NCBI GenBank assembly: GCA_015698045.1 | Contig: BLAL01000012.1 | Location: 930,001-994,000 of the forward strand | DNA from: Rhizophagus clarus | Lineage: Eukaryota > Glomeromycota > Glomeromycetes > Glomerales > Glomeraceae | DNA length: 64,000 nucleotides | Reading direction: 5' to 3' | In this document: positions 32,695 through 44,130 of the stretch, in pieces | How the letters are laid out: the number at the start of each line of letters is the position of its first letter | How positions within the stretch are numbered: position 1 is the stretch's first letter | Made by a program: the position numbers and the translations under genes | The notes under the pieces: model-generated | What the model saw: the letters and a program-made list of their open reading frames with translations, nothing else | Told to the model about the DNA's origin: nothing | Database searches by the model: none

Positions 32695-33010
32695 GAAAGG
32701 AATAAGGAAAGAAACAAATACGAACAAGACGAAGAAAGGGAAGTGGAAAGAAAGAAAGAAAGAAGAGGAAAAGATGGGGGAAAGAGATAGGGGCAGAGGG
32801 AGGAGAGGAAGGGGAAGAACTAAGGGAACAAAAGGAAGAGAAGAGGGAGAAGAGACGGAAAGAGGAAAAGCAAGTGAGGAAAGAAGGGAAGCAAGGTGAA
32901 GTAAAGAGGGAAGTGAAAAAGAGGAAGGAAAAGAAGCAAGGGGAAGAGAGAAAACGGAAAGTGTAAGAGAAAAGAGGGAGAAAAATGAAAGATAATAAAA
33001 CGAATGAGAC
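32695..33010 (+). repeat. Polypurine (G/A) tract, about 315 bp
   Basis: Almost every base on the plus strand is A or G, with G far more common than in the surrounding DNA (for example 'gatgggggaaagagataggg'). The open frames through it give only Lys/Glu/Arg/Gly low-complexity strings and on the other strand Ser/Phe/Leu strings, so they are composition artefacts. Long homopurine tracts can adopt triplex structure. The tract directly abuts the duplicated block at 32288-32683. Confidence 0.75.
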
Positions 33011-34825
33011 GTGCGGAAAAAAGAAAGGAGAATAAACGAAATATGGATACAAATTATTATTTTTTTTGTCAAAAATTTTCGATAGAGAATCTGAGTATAA
33101 AAATCGTATCATAATATACGTGACAAGAGAAGACTCATGATTATAACAACCATGTGATCATTCAACTACGTGATTTGATACTGTAAATTGATATAAGGTA
33201 ATGTAAAAACTTTGGTATCAGTGCTGCGCAACAGTTTGTTATGTACTTGAAAAAATATAATTAAAATATGACTTTGGCTGTCAAGATTTTTGACCGCCTA
33301 GATTCTTGTAGTTATCGGATTTTGATCTACTGCCTATCCAAGAAGGAAAGGGATTTTCGGTATTAAGTGTTGGGTGTCAGGATTTGTAAACAATTCAATC
33401 ATTTACTTACATACAGAAAATTACATTTGTGGTCAAATTTAACAATTATATTAGAAACAGCAACTAATGATAAAATAAATCAATTAAATCATAGAAATAT
33501 TAAAAAAAATATATCTGATGTTGCTTTTACTAATTTATTATTATTAGAATATTAGGTCATATTTTTATATGAGAAAAAAGGATTCTCGTTGAAGTATTGG
33601 AAATCACAACTCATAGTGGTAAGTCATCTTAATTTTCATTACTTGAAATGAGCTAGTTCTTTTACAATTATTGAACCATGAATATATTTTGTATGTAGGT
33701 GAAGTTATTAAAGAACCTAATGAAATCGAAGAAAATATTTGAACGTAATGAAATTTCTGATACTATTAAATGGCACCTATTATTGAACGGTTAATTATTT
33801 AGGATTCAACATTATTTGATGACTAATTAGAAGTCGATATGCTGATGTTATGATTATTAAAAATGTGATTCATTGTTAATTACTTCAAGACGTTATAATT
33901 AAAATAAATCATAACAAAATTTCATAGAAAGCCACTCTTGCTTGTCATCTTTAACGTACTTCGCTAATAGCAATTTATTAGACTAATGAAGTTTTATGCA
34001 TAAGATTAAAGTGATAATTACACGTATCATTATATTAAAATTATGGCTTTCACCTTTTGGTTATTTTAACGGCGGTAGTCGATAAACGTATGTTTGTAAA
34101 AGATGAATCTTACATGTGAATAACACTTATTTCAGTATTTGGTTTGAAAATAAAAATAATGTACTAAATGAAACTACCTTCATAAACCTTTGCTAATATT
34201 AATCTATTTAGTTCTCCATTCTTTATTTTTTTTTTTTCTATGAACGTAGTAACATCGCGATAAAAATACCCAAATATTTAGATTATTGATCAAATTTAAT
34301 TGAAAATTTTAATAGTTAAAATTAGTACAAATTTAACCGCCAATTAAAAATATGCACGTGACAATATTAATTTCGGAGGTTTCGGAAATTTTTCCAGGCT
34401 TCGGAATTCTCCGAAGTCTCGGAAATTTCGGAAGTTTCGGAATAGCTGAAACAATGGGCGAAATGTTAAACAATTCCGTCTGAAACTTAGTTATACTCCA
34501 TCTCTTTATATGCACAGACATTATTCTAAAAAAAGAAATTCAATATGAAAGTCTTACATCAAGTTTGTAAGTATTTCTAATGCAAACATTTTATACTCCA
34601 TGTTCTAAGTTGCTGACCAAATTCTTTTTTCGAATTGTTAAAGAAACTATTACCTAGGATTGGGTAAAAAGGGTAAAAGTGGTCAAATATGATAATATGA
34701 TCGTCAATTAATTCGCGTACCAGTTCGGAATAATAAAATAATATTTTTATTTTTAGTTTATTAAACTGCGCTGCAGTTTAATAATTCTTTATTGAGAAAA
34801 TATTTACTAAACTATAAATAATTAA
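33011..34825. other. Gene-free interval with CGGAA-rich patch
   Basis: No gene can be supported. At 34373-34445 a low-complexity patch repeats 'tttcggaa' and related 'ctccgaag' motifs. Short Leu/Ile/Asn-rich frames around 33367-33555 show no domain. Confidence 0.4.
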
Positions 34826-36098
34826 CTAAGATTGTCCTTTATCTTCCTTTCCATTCTTTTCGTTACCTAAAATCATTGATATTACTTCATAAAATGATAA
34901 AGATTGTTTTAAAAATCCAACTTCACCATCCGGATCTAACTTTTTGATTTTATATTGTTGTTCCATTTTAATTTCGTCTCGAGCATCCTTCAAAGGCATA
35001 TTTGCCAACATTCCATTAGAAACTCGTAATACCACGTCTTCATTAGAAACTGGAGGTTCTTTAAGATTACTTAATGTTAATTTTGGAATAACCCTTTTTT
35101 TATGATTTTCAGAATTTCCACTTTCTATGTCAGTTTTATCCATATGATCTTCGGGTGCGGAATCTCCAATTAAAGTTATTACATAAGATAAGATAATGAA
35201 GATAACTGTTTTGATCATGTAACTAACAATTGACAACTTAAAAGCTAACATATTCATATTTATATGTTGCAATGATGCCATTAAAATAGGTAATGAATTC
35301 AATAAAATTAACTTGAATAATATAAATAACGAACAAGAGCGTTGATATTGCTGTTGACTTTCATTTTGTGACGTAGTTGAAAACCTTAATAATATGGATT
35401 GTATAATACGAGAAGCAACATAAACGTCTATCAGAAGATCAGTTATAGTCGTAATCAACATAAAACATCTTCCGCGAGTTGATTCAATATCACACCAAGT
35501 AATATCGGATGAAATGTTGTGAAATGTTACTTGTGGTCGTACGAATGCAATGAAAATGATCTAAAATGTATGAATAATTTAAATTAAATATCTATCTTTA
35601 ATCGTCCTTTTTTTTAAAAAAAAAATATATATATATTTTTACTTACATAGAACAAACTTCTGATTGAAAGTAAACCATATACGATGTAATCATCTATTTT
35701 TGAGTTACTAAATTGTCTTAGTTTCCAGACTAAGAAAATGATGATAGATTCTGTAAATGCGAAATTTGTTAAAACTCGTAAATATGTAATCGTCAAACAT
35801 TCTGATGTAGATGTGTTATTTATCGTAAGAAGCAATCCAATACTGGATATACCACATGCGAGACCACTCGAATTGAGGATGATCTTTATAATATTTGATA
35901 CTTTTAAATTATCCGCACGATAAAATAGGATCGATTTAATAAGATTATGTATGGAAACCTTTAAATGTTAAAGAATAAAATATCGAAGTTAATAAAGATT
36001 TATATAGAATCAAGAATTGAAGTATAAAAGTGTTTAAGTCTCACCATAATCATTAATAATGTAAGCACCATAAAATAGTTTAATTCGATCGTATCCAT
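34826..36098 (-). CDS. Multi-pass (about seven TM) membrane protein, receptor-like
   Basis: Three exons, 36098-36045, 35958-35647 and 35560-34826, join in phase (introns 86 bp each, GT...AG) to 366 residues. Hydrophobic segments occur at the N-terminus ('FMVLTLLMIM'), 'IIKIILNSSGLACGISSIGL', 'NFAFTESIIIFLVW', 'YIVYGLLSIRSLFYIIFIAF', 'CFMLITTITDLLIDVYVA', 'LFILFKLILLNSLPILMA' and 'LSIVSYMIKTVIFIILSYVI'. That makes about seven helices, followed by a hydrophilic tail of about 100 residues rich in Asp, Glu and Lys. The layout resembles a GPCR-like receptor, but I recognise no family motif. All junctions preserve the frame, so the gene appears functional. Ligand and signalling role are unknown. 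Confidence 0.75.
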
Positions 36099-38068
36099 GG
36101 TGATTCTTAATGTTTGACGATTACAAATTCACAAAAAAAAAAAAGAATGAATAAAAAAAAAAAGAATTATACAAGAAGAAAAATATACAAAAAAATGAGA
36201 ATTTTTTCAAAAAAAAAAAAAGAAAAGGAAAAAAAAAAAAATTTCACGCATTTTTATACTACTGGTTCTATATAAATCATTCATTTTCTCGTTTAAGAAA
36301 GGATTAAAGTATTAAACCATGCGATTTTTTCGAAACCTAAAATCTTTGTGATTCCATATTAGGTTTCTTTTTTTCTAAATAAATTTTTTTAAAAAAAAAA
36401 ATTGTTGAAATTGTTGAATATGAAAACAATATTAACAATAAGAGTCGATTTGAGGCGAAAACCATATATTTGATGTTACGTCAACATTTTGATTACGGAA
36501 ATTTAATAATTATAAAACCACTTAAACTATTAAACTACCTAATGACTGTGCTAATAAAAACATCTTGTTTACTATTTATGGATATTTACTTTAAGATTAT
36601 ATGAAACAGGTTTTACAACAATCGGATCATTTCTAAAATTGGTTGAAACGTTTCATCAAAATCTAATTTTAGAAATTCCGATAGACCGATTTAAGTCCTT
36701 TAAATCCAAGTTTCATACATGTTAACCTGGGTCGCCGTTTGCCAGTTTGCATATAATATGTTCCTGTGCGTATCAAGATTAATACATTATCTGTTATATG
36801 CGAAGATATGAGGAAATATGTGAGATCAAAAATTTTTTCACTTATAAATGATCATTTTAGTCTTCCGATTTATTAAAAAAAAAAAAACACGACCCACAAC
36901 GTCACACTGGTAAATTAAACTCCATGCACTTAAATATTACTATAGAAATTATTGTTTTAATTAATTAAACTTTGTATAATTTATTTAATGTACATTTTAT
37001 ATGAAAACCTTTATTTGGAGCATATGTTAGTAATATTTGAATTTATTAGACGCAAAAAAAGCGTTTGACTTCGCATTATACGTTTTCTCTTTCATTATAT
37101 CATATAAGTTAATTATTTATAGCATAGAAACAATCATTTGAAAAAATAAACTATATATGAATGTTTCATGGTGAATTCAAGTTCATATCATTATTTAATC
37201 ACATTTAATTACTTCACCAGCAATAATACTGTATTTCAAAAAAAAAAAAACCATTGTCCATTTGCATGACCATTCGAAAAGAGGTTAGCAAACCTAATTT
37301 ACTAATTTAGCGTTGCTGTAAATAAAGACTAATTGAAGGACAGGGGATGTACTGTAAGTAGATTAATGGGTGATCTATGAAACAGCATTTACTCAATTAA
37401 CCTACGGTTGAAATATTTAATTTACATATAAGGTACATAAAGTAAAATATAATAAAAATTAGGAAACAAACTATTCCTAAATAATTTATATATATATAAT
37501 TTAATATTGTAGCGTCTCGTATTATCATATATCTCTTGGGCTACAGTACTTGAAATTTATTTTATTATAATGTGCTTTATAATTATAATTCGTAAAACAT
37601 CCATGTATGCCTTTTATCTTATGAGCAATACTATATAATTTCAACTTAATAGAAAGAGTATATATCACGCATTTATTAATAATATGGTGCATATATAGCT
37701 GTTTAGTAATAATATTAATGCAAAATGTAAATGCTAAATTTTTTAGGTCTACTTGATACAGTAAGAATGCATTATCAGTTACGCTGTTACAGTGACATGC
37801 ATGCAATTATAGTTTTTTAACGCAAATTGACCCTTTTTGTGGTGCTTAATTTAATATATGCGAGTTAAGTCTGACCCGTCGCACACGTCAAGAACGATGC
37901 TTTTGTTTTTTAACACATGTGCCAGATTCTAAAAACGCGTACAATACGGTAAGCGAATTCTTATCTATCTAAGTAACATGTGATTATTTTACCATATGTG
38001 AATATTTGTTACTTCGTAATTGCCATTTTCAATACATGACGCTATTGTACAAGAAGCCTTGCCAAAGC
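36099..38068. other. Gene-free interval
   Basis: About 2 kb of AT-rich DNA with several poly-A runs next to the membrane-protein gene's 5' end (36130-36240). No gene or structured repeat is seen. Confidence 0.4.
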
Positions 38069-38134
38069 TATAAATACAACCAATTATTTCCTTACAGTTT
38101 TTTTTTCTCTCTTACTTCTCTTACTTTCTTCAAA
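38069..38134 (+). promoter_or_regulatory. Core promoter: TATA box plus pyrimidine tract
   Basis: TATAAATA at 38069-38076 is followed by a C/T-rich tract (38098-38134, including 'tttttctctcttacttctct'). This combination marks strong fungal promoters, with transcription usually starting at or after the pyrimidine tract. It points downstream to the gene at 38738. Candidate splice sites (donor GAG|GTAATT at 38306, acceptor TTTTTTAG ending at 38413) suggest a spliced 5' leader. Confidence 0.5.
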
Positions 38135-38737
38135 TACGCGCTTTTTACACTAAAAAAAATAACTTTTAATGATTATATCTGATAATTAATTTCCAAGTTG
38201 TATATTTAATTTAATTGAAATTACTCCTTCGTTTCGATATAAACTTCTTGCAAAGCTACAAGGATCTGAACGTCTGTTATACAGCCAGTCTCATAAAGAT
38301 ATTGAGGTAATTTTAAACAGAACAACATATGTTCAAATAAAAAAAAAGATACTTAATAATGACAAGTACTGACGCTAATGATGCGAACTTTTATCATTAA
38401 ACTTATTTTTTAGAAACAAATTTGCTGAATACCTTTTCCTATCCAATTGATGCAATTCACAATTAAATATTTTCTACCATTTTTTTTTCTTCGGTAAATG
38501 ATTTTAGTTTTTGAATTCGTTATTTATCAGAAGAATCGTTTCAAAATTAGAATAGTAATGTCTTATACTAAACTTATTTGTTGTAATTTCTTAATTCCTA
38601 ATTCTTTATCAACAGTCTATTATTATTATTATTAGTTCAAACTTGTCTAGACCTTCATCAATAGGTCCCCTACTAAGACATCTTTTAAGTCCTCAAAGAT
38701 TTACTTCCCTCATTAGTCTTAATTCCATCACAAAGTC

Positions 38738-39178
38738 ATGAAACAACGTACATCAAATATATTTGCTTCAACTTCAACTCCATCAAATATCTTGGCTTCA
38801 GCGTCATCAAGTACATTTGCATCAACTTCCTCAACACCTACAAATCCGAAGAATCTATCAAATAATAATAAGAAAACAGATGCTGTAATGGAAAGCGAAT
38901 ATAATGAAATTATGGCACGCGCCATACAGGAATTAGCCATCGCAAGCCTTGCTGTGAAATATAATCCTGGGGTAACTCCTGGTAAATTAGATAGCGTTGT
39001 GAGAAAATTTGGGATAAAAGAAATGGCCAAAAAGTGCGGCTCGAAAAAAACTTATAATGAAAATTTGGTTAAAATCTTTAATGATGGTGGTATGGATGCG
39101 GTTACAAAGCATTTTGAAGAGAAATTTTTTAAAGTTCAATCAAAAGGACAAAAAAAGAAGTCACAAAACAAGCAATAG
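38738..39178 (+). CDS. Small basic protein of unknown function
   Basis: The ATG at 38738 opens a 146-residue frame. Residues 1-45 are Ser/Thr/Ala-rich ('SNIFASTSTPSNILASASSS') and probably disordered. Residues 50-130 look folded and helical ('SEYNEIMARAIQELAIASLA', 'KLDSVVRKFGIKEMAKKCGS'). The tail is Lys/Gln-rich. Just upstream (38616-38735) a different frame reads 'LSRPSSIGPLLRHLLSPQRF' then 'TSLISLNSITKS', which resembles a mitochondrial targeting peptide, but it ends in a stop and is out of frame with the ATG. A mis-modelled intron, a frameshift or coincidence are all possible. A TATA box and pyrimidine tract lie 670 bp upstream. I do not recognise the family. Confidence 0.6.
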   Translation: MKQRTSNIFASTSTPSNILASASSSTFASTSSTPTNPKNLSNNNKKTDAVMESEYNEIMARAIQELAIASLAVKYNPGVTPGKLDSVVRKFGIKEMAKKCGSKKTYNENLVKIFNDGGMDAVTKHFEEKFFKVQSKGQKKKSQNKQ

Positions 39179-41968
39179 TTAATCCAATAATTAGCATTTA
39201 ACTCCTTGCAATGTGAATTTATTTTTGACTTAATATCTATTAGTTTTATGAAGAAGAGAATAGGATGCATTATCATATATATATAATTAGATGAGTCCTA
39301 ATTACGAAATGATTTCACGAAATTTTTTTGTTATAATAAAACTTTATCTTTTGCTACGTTCCTTATATTGTGTGAATATTGAATGATTTATGAGACTTTA
39401 CATTATGAAAAAACGGAATGCATATTAATTTTTTTCATGGCATCGGAGCATGATAATCAAAGAATCTTGTAGCATATTTTTATTTATATGAAAATGAATA
39501 AAGCTAGAATTCTTTGTTAATTTCAATTAAATCTAGATTGATTAACAAGTGTTCATTTTTTAAAGAGTTAGGATAACATATACAAACACTGGTAATTTAT
39601 AATATTTATATAAGATTTAACTTTATTAATTTAATAATATACTTGAGAATTAAGTTAGGGAAGCGCAGAAACTACGTCATTTGAGGCCCTTGTCATAATC
39701 TATTTAGGAAGTTAAAAATTATAATATTGATTACTAAAATGGAAGGTCATCCTGGTCTGCCCTGGAATAAGCAGCCCTTATTTAAAAGGAATCAATAAAA
39801 TCAGCTCAGGAGATGGAATTTCTATATAAACACGGGTTAATCAAAGATAAGATTTCTTGATTCCTGATAGAACGAGGATTTGGTAATAGATTTCGTTTAT
39901 TTATATTTGGAAACCGTAAAAATTTTGAGATAGGACATTGAAAAAGATTTATTTAATATTTTTTACTATTTTTTTTTTTTTTATTCAAGTGGAGAAAAAT
40001 TCATGACGTGAATTATTATTTTAAGAAAATTCTCATTTTATGATGATGGAAAGAAAATACTCTATATAAATAAATTATTATTTTAATGAAATAAATCTCG
40101 GGAAATAGAAACATATACATATTACCGAAAAAAACAATGGGATTAAATCACATTTTACAGGTAAGTATGGTAATATTAACAAATCAGTGGCATAAAAGTT
40201 CAAAAATTTAAAAGATCACATCATCTTTTTACGATACTATATTGGTTAGAGATTTGAAATTTTTTGTAATAATTTCATTATTCACCTAGTAAATTCACGA
40301 TGCGTGGCAAACGACGATCATGTTTAATTGAGGCATTGAAGGAGATAATACTTGAAAGGCCTGTAACATATGTATATTCCGCATTACCAGAAATAAAAAA
40401 AAAAGCAAGATTATCAAAGGAGACATTATGAGATTGTAGTGTCATCATGATTAATTAGCGATAGAAATATTATTGACAATATTCAGGTATTCAGTCTTGC
40501 TAAATTATTTGGCCTCAGCAGTAGAAGCTTTAAATATGACATCCTCATTATGTTCTTGATCAGTGCAAAATATAAGTTCCTCTCTCACCTGGTCTCTTCC
40601 AGATGAGTGAATTAAACTTAATTTCAATATCATTGGTTTTTGAAGTTTCGCTAATAGGTACATTTATAATAACTTGTACACGAATCAGACAATTAATATC
40701 ATTTTGTTTTCGTTTTTAGTTTTTGAAAGAAAAAAGTTTCAAGAAAAGGAATTTAAGTAAGTTTGAAAAAATTAATTTTATAGGGTACATATTTACTTTA
40801 AACCCTTTCTAAATTCATCATGAAAAGACTCTTGATCTATGGTTGACTTAGTAAAAAAATCAATTCATTAGTATGCGAAAGAAATGATTACAATGAAAAA
40901 TTATAATAATTATCACGAGTATCGGTCGTATTGTTGGCCGTATTTGATTAATGTGAAAAAATAAAGCCCAGTAACTCTAAGCTGACTGGACGATACAACA
41001 CACAATTAAGATATGAATATTTCAAAGAAGTGATTTTCAGAGCTTACACGCTTTTTTTCAGAGGACCTTATTAGATCACATAATGCAACAACAAAATTTC
41101 GGTAGAGCTTTACTAGATTAATGCTATTTATTTTCTGACACTGCGTGTTACTTATAAGATAACTGTCGACAAAACTAGACATGATATTGAGTCTCAATCA
41201 AAAATGTTAATAAATTATCAGTTTTATAGTGTATTGTATTTGTCAACAAGTTTGAATTTTATTATTTTTATCTCATATATGGAAAAATAAATTATCTATT
41301 GTCATGCGAATAGATCCACAAACATATTATAAGTGATAATATGTTTGATTTTAAACGAAGAAAATTTTAGATGTTGCAAAATCAGAAATGTTATTTATTG
41401 TATAAAATAGGTTAAGGAATATCAACCACTTGGCATAAATCACAAAAATAATTTTGGCCATTATTTTTCTCGGAGAATCCACATTATCATCATTTCTATA
41501 GATCGTAAGCAGAGTTAGTTGATTGCGATAATATGAATTATTTGCAAGCACATAAATATCGTAGATATCTAATATTCAATATCGTCACTTCTGGTTATAT
41601 TAGTGCAAAAAATAACGTCATATGTAGATAATACATTGTTTGTGACTTGTTTTCAAAGTTAATGGTTGTTCTTACCGAAAGAAACTACTAAATTTATCTT
41701 TATTATACAGATCACGTATTTACTATTGACAATATTATGGCAAACAAGTTAGAATAAATGATAAGTGATAACCGATGATATGTTGTTAATTTATGTGTTT
41801 TTTCCAACACGGAAAAATGCGTACTGTTGACTAGTTCTAGGAAAGCCATTTCTCTATCAAAATTAAAGATAATAAACAATTAATAACTCAAACGCGGCAT
41901 TAAAGCTGAAAAAGATTACTTCAAACTTTGGAATATTAAATATCCATAAAAATTCTACAAATTTTCTA
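39179..41968. other. Mostly gene-free interval
   Basis: Nearly 2.8 kb without a supportable gene. One short frame at 40300-40431 is listed separately; other open frames (41006-41197, 41351-41551 on the minus strand) have no domain or coding composition. Confidence 0.4.
40300..40431 (+). CDS. Short basic ORF, doubtful exon
   Basis: ATG to TGA gives 43 residues: 'MRGKRRSCLIEALKEIILER', then 'PVTYVYSALPEIKKKARLSK' and 'ETL'. The composition is more protein-like than neighbouring frames and includes an amphipathic helix-like segment. An acceptor-like 'ttcacctag' lies just upstream, so it could be one exon of a longer gene. No domain is recognised. Confidence 0.25.
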   Translation: MRGKRRSCLIEALKEIILERPVTYVYSALPEIKKKARLSKETL

Positions 41969-42656
41969 CAGTCGGTGCTCAAAAGTATCCGGTAGACTTT
42001 TTTTTTTATAAGGTTTAACCGCATTAATTCATCATCCAGTGAGCGTAGAAAGATGATCAAAAGCTTGTCGGAATCGTTATGATGAGATACACCTAATGTC
42101 ATAAAATTATATTTCTAGCTTTAATGTATAAGGAACAATTATCAAAATTCTCTAAATTATAAAATGCTAATAATTTTTCATCTATTGAAGATAGAGATAA
42201 ATAAAAACTCATTTTAATCGTCATGATAAGATGCATCAATTAAAGTATTTTTATAACTTTCTATATTCAATAGGCGGTGCACCGTTTTGATTTTTCTACA
42301 TGCAAAATTGAAATAGCCATTAAAATATATTAAATTTTTAAAAATAATGCAAAAATAAAAATGGTACACCGTCTATTGAACTTAGAAAGTTAAATAAAGC
42401 TTATTAGAATCGTCATGGTAAGATGCATCAAATGGTAGTAATTTTATCTTCAATAGATGACAAACTATTAGCATTTTATATTTTAGAGAATTTTATAATT
42501 GTTCCTTATACAACAAAGCTAGAATTATAATTTTACCAGCCTCATCATGACAATTCTGACAAGACTTTGATCTTTCTATGGTTACTGGACGATGAATTAT
42601 TGCGGTTAGACCTTCAAAAAAAAAAAGGTTTACCGGATACTTTTGAGCACCGACTG
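41969..42656. mobile_element. Full-length palindromic Tc1/mariner-type MITE
   Basis: Both ends read inwards CAGTCGGTGCTCAAAAGTAT followed by CCGGTA, with TA at 41967-41968 and 42657-42658. The similarity does not stop at the termini. The left arm's 'gaacaattatcaaaattctc' and 'aggcggtgcaccgtt' motifs recur inverted on the right arm, so almost the whole 688 bp folds back on itself around a centre near 42310. There is no transposase frame. Its transcript would form a long hairpin. Confidence 0.85.
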
Positions 42657-42769
42657 TATGTGACATTATCGTGTTTAATTGTCGCTTCAATTAGTATTAT
42701 CGTGTTCTTCAACAAATAATTACGTCACATAAATCAATTGTCGCCCGAAATTTGATCATGATAAAAACT

Positions 42770-42949
42770 ATTATCTTGAAATCATAATAAACTTTATCCA
42801 TTTTATTGGGTTCACAATCAATATAGTCTACTTAAGTAAACCTCCAGGAATAGATGGTTGGCTAGAAACTCTTTGCATAGAAGAACAAAAATTCTACCAC
42901 GAATTGATAAAAAAAGCAATTTGGGGTGCGATGAAAGTAATGCATTAAA
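42770..42949 (+). pseudogene. Coding-like fragment of unknown origin
   Basis: An open frame without ATG reads 'NFIHFIGFTINIVYLSKPPG', 'IDGWLETLCIEEQKFYHELI' and 'KKAIWGAMKVMH' before a stop. It has balanced, protein-like composition unlike nearby AT-rich frames. It lies 110 bp beyond the palindromic MITE. No family is recognised; a gene or transposon remnant is possible. Confidence 0.3.
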
Positions 42950-44130
42950 AATATGATAGCATATTTATTTTGAGGAGAAAGTTTAAAAAAGCATTGGAAT
43001 CCGAATTAATTTAGAAAAAATTAATTAACTTTTAATCTAAGCATTAATAATTTATTTCGTTCAAAATGAATGAAGATAACTTATTTTTCCATACGATATA
43101 TAAAATGTAAATAAAAAATATAAATTTATATATGTAAAAAAAAAAACTAAGTGAACGTATCAATTTTGAAATTTTATGTTTTAAAATTTTATGTCACAAG
43201 GATCTAAAATTTTTGTCTGGCCTTAAGACTGGCCAAAATTAAAATCTCTCTAATTGCATTTTTTAAAATTGCACACATTTTTTTTGACTTACTGTATTAT
43301 ATATCCTTAATTTATATACAACAAAATTTGGGAGATGAAACAAAAACAAAATCTGCTGATATGATCCTTTAATTTCGCAAATCGACAGATATGAATTCAT
43401 CTATTATCATCTCCTATATTAATGAAGGAAGTAACGTAGGTATTCCAAATTCGCGTTTTTTTGAATTTTTAATAATCTTAAATATGCTGATTTAACAGTT
43501 TATAATTCTCAATTAGTTAAATTTGATCCTGTGACATCTCCAAGGAAAAGTTGAATTATTTATACCTAGAAATTTCTAATGTAATACAATTAAATGGTAT
43601 ATTATTAATTATAATTTATTATCTGAATTATTATATTTAAAATTAAATACTAATTATATTTATATTATTTGGCTAATGATGAAAATAGTCTTTAGATTGA
43701 AATATATTTCATTATTTATATTATTATACTTTATCTCTCAGTTTGTAATTTGAAATTTAATATTTGCGGTATGTTTATTATTTTTAATTTATTTTAACAA
43801 ATAGTTCATTACTTCATTTATATGTAGCTAGTATTAGTGTAATGAAATAAATATTCAAACTTCCGCCATTTTCCTCACACGACCGTTCTATGTATCAATA
43901 TAAAGTCTTAATTTCAGGACTAACGTATCATCATAAGACGAATATCTATCAAAACTAATGAACTTGTTTCATCAATTTATCCACCTTTATCTTTGGAAAT
44001 TAAAGTTGAAAACTACAAAATTTTGCGTACAAAGAAATCTGTATATTACTAAAATAATATCAAAAAAGCTGCCATTACAATTTTTCTACTTAATATCTAA
44101 ATTCAAATGAATAATTTTATTATAATTAGT
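42950..44130. other. Gene-free interval
   Basis: AT-rich DNA with no supportable gene. A short stretch at 43440-43560 is faintly reminiscent of an F-box relic, but too decayed to call. Confidence 0.35.

Noticed and set aside
32459-32899. 146-residue open frame rich in Lys, Glu and Arg
   Set aside because: It runs from the duplicated repeat into the polypurine tract; its charged low-complexity sequence is a by-product of G/A-only DNA.
32630-33112. 160- and 127-residue Ser/Phe/Leu-rich frames on the minus strand
   Set aside because: They are the complement of the same polypurine tract and have no domain or splice pattern.
43440-43620. Possible F-box-like relic near 'NLKYADLTVYNSQLVKF'
   Set aside because: Similarity is too weak and short to separate from chance in Leu/Asn/Tyr-rich AT DNA.
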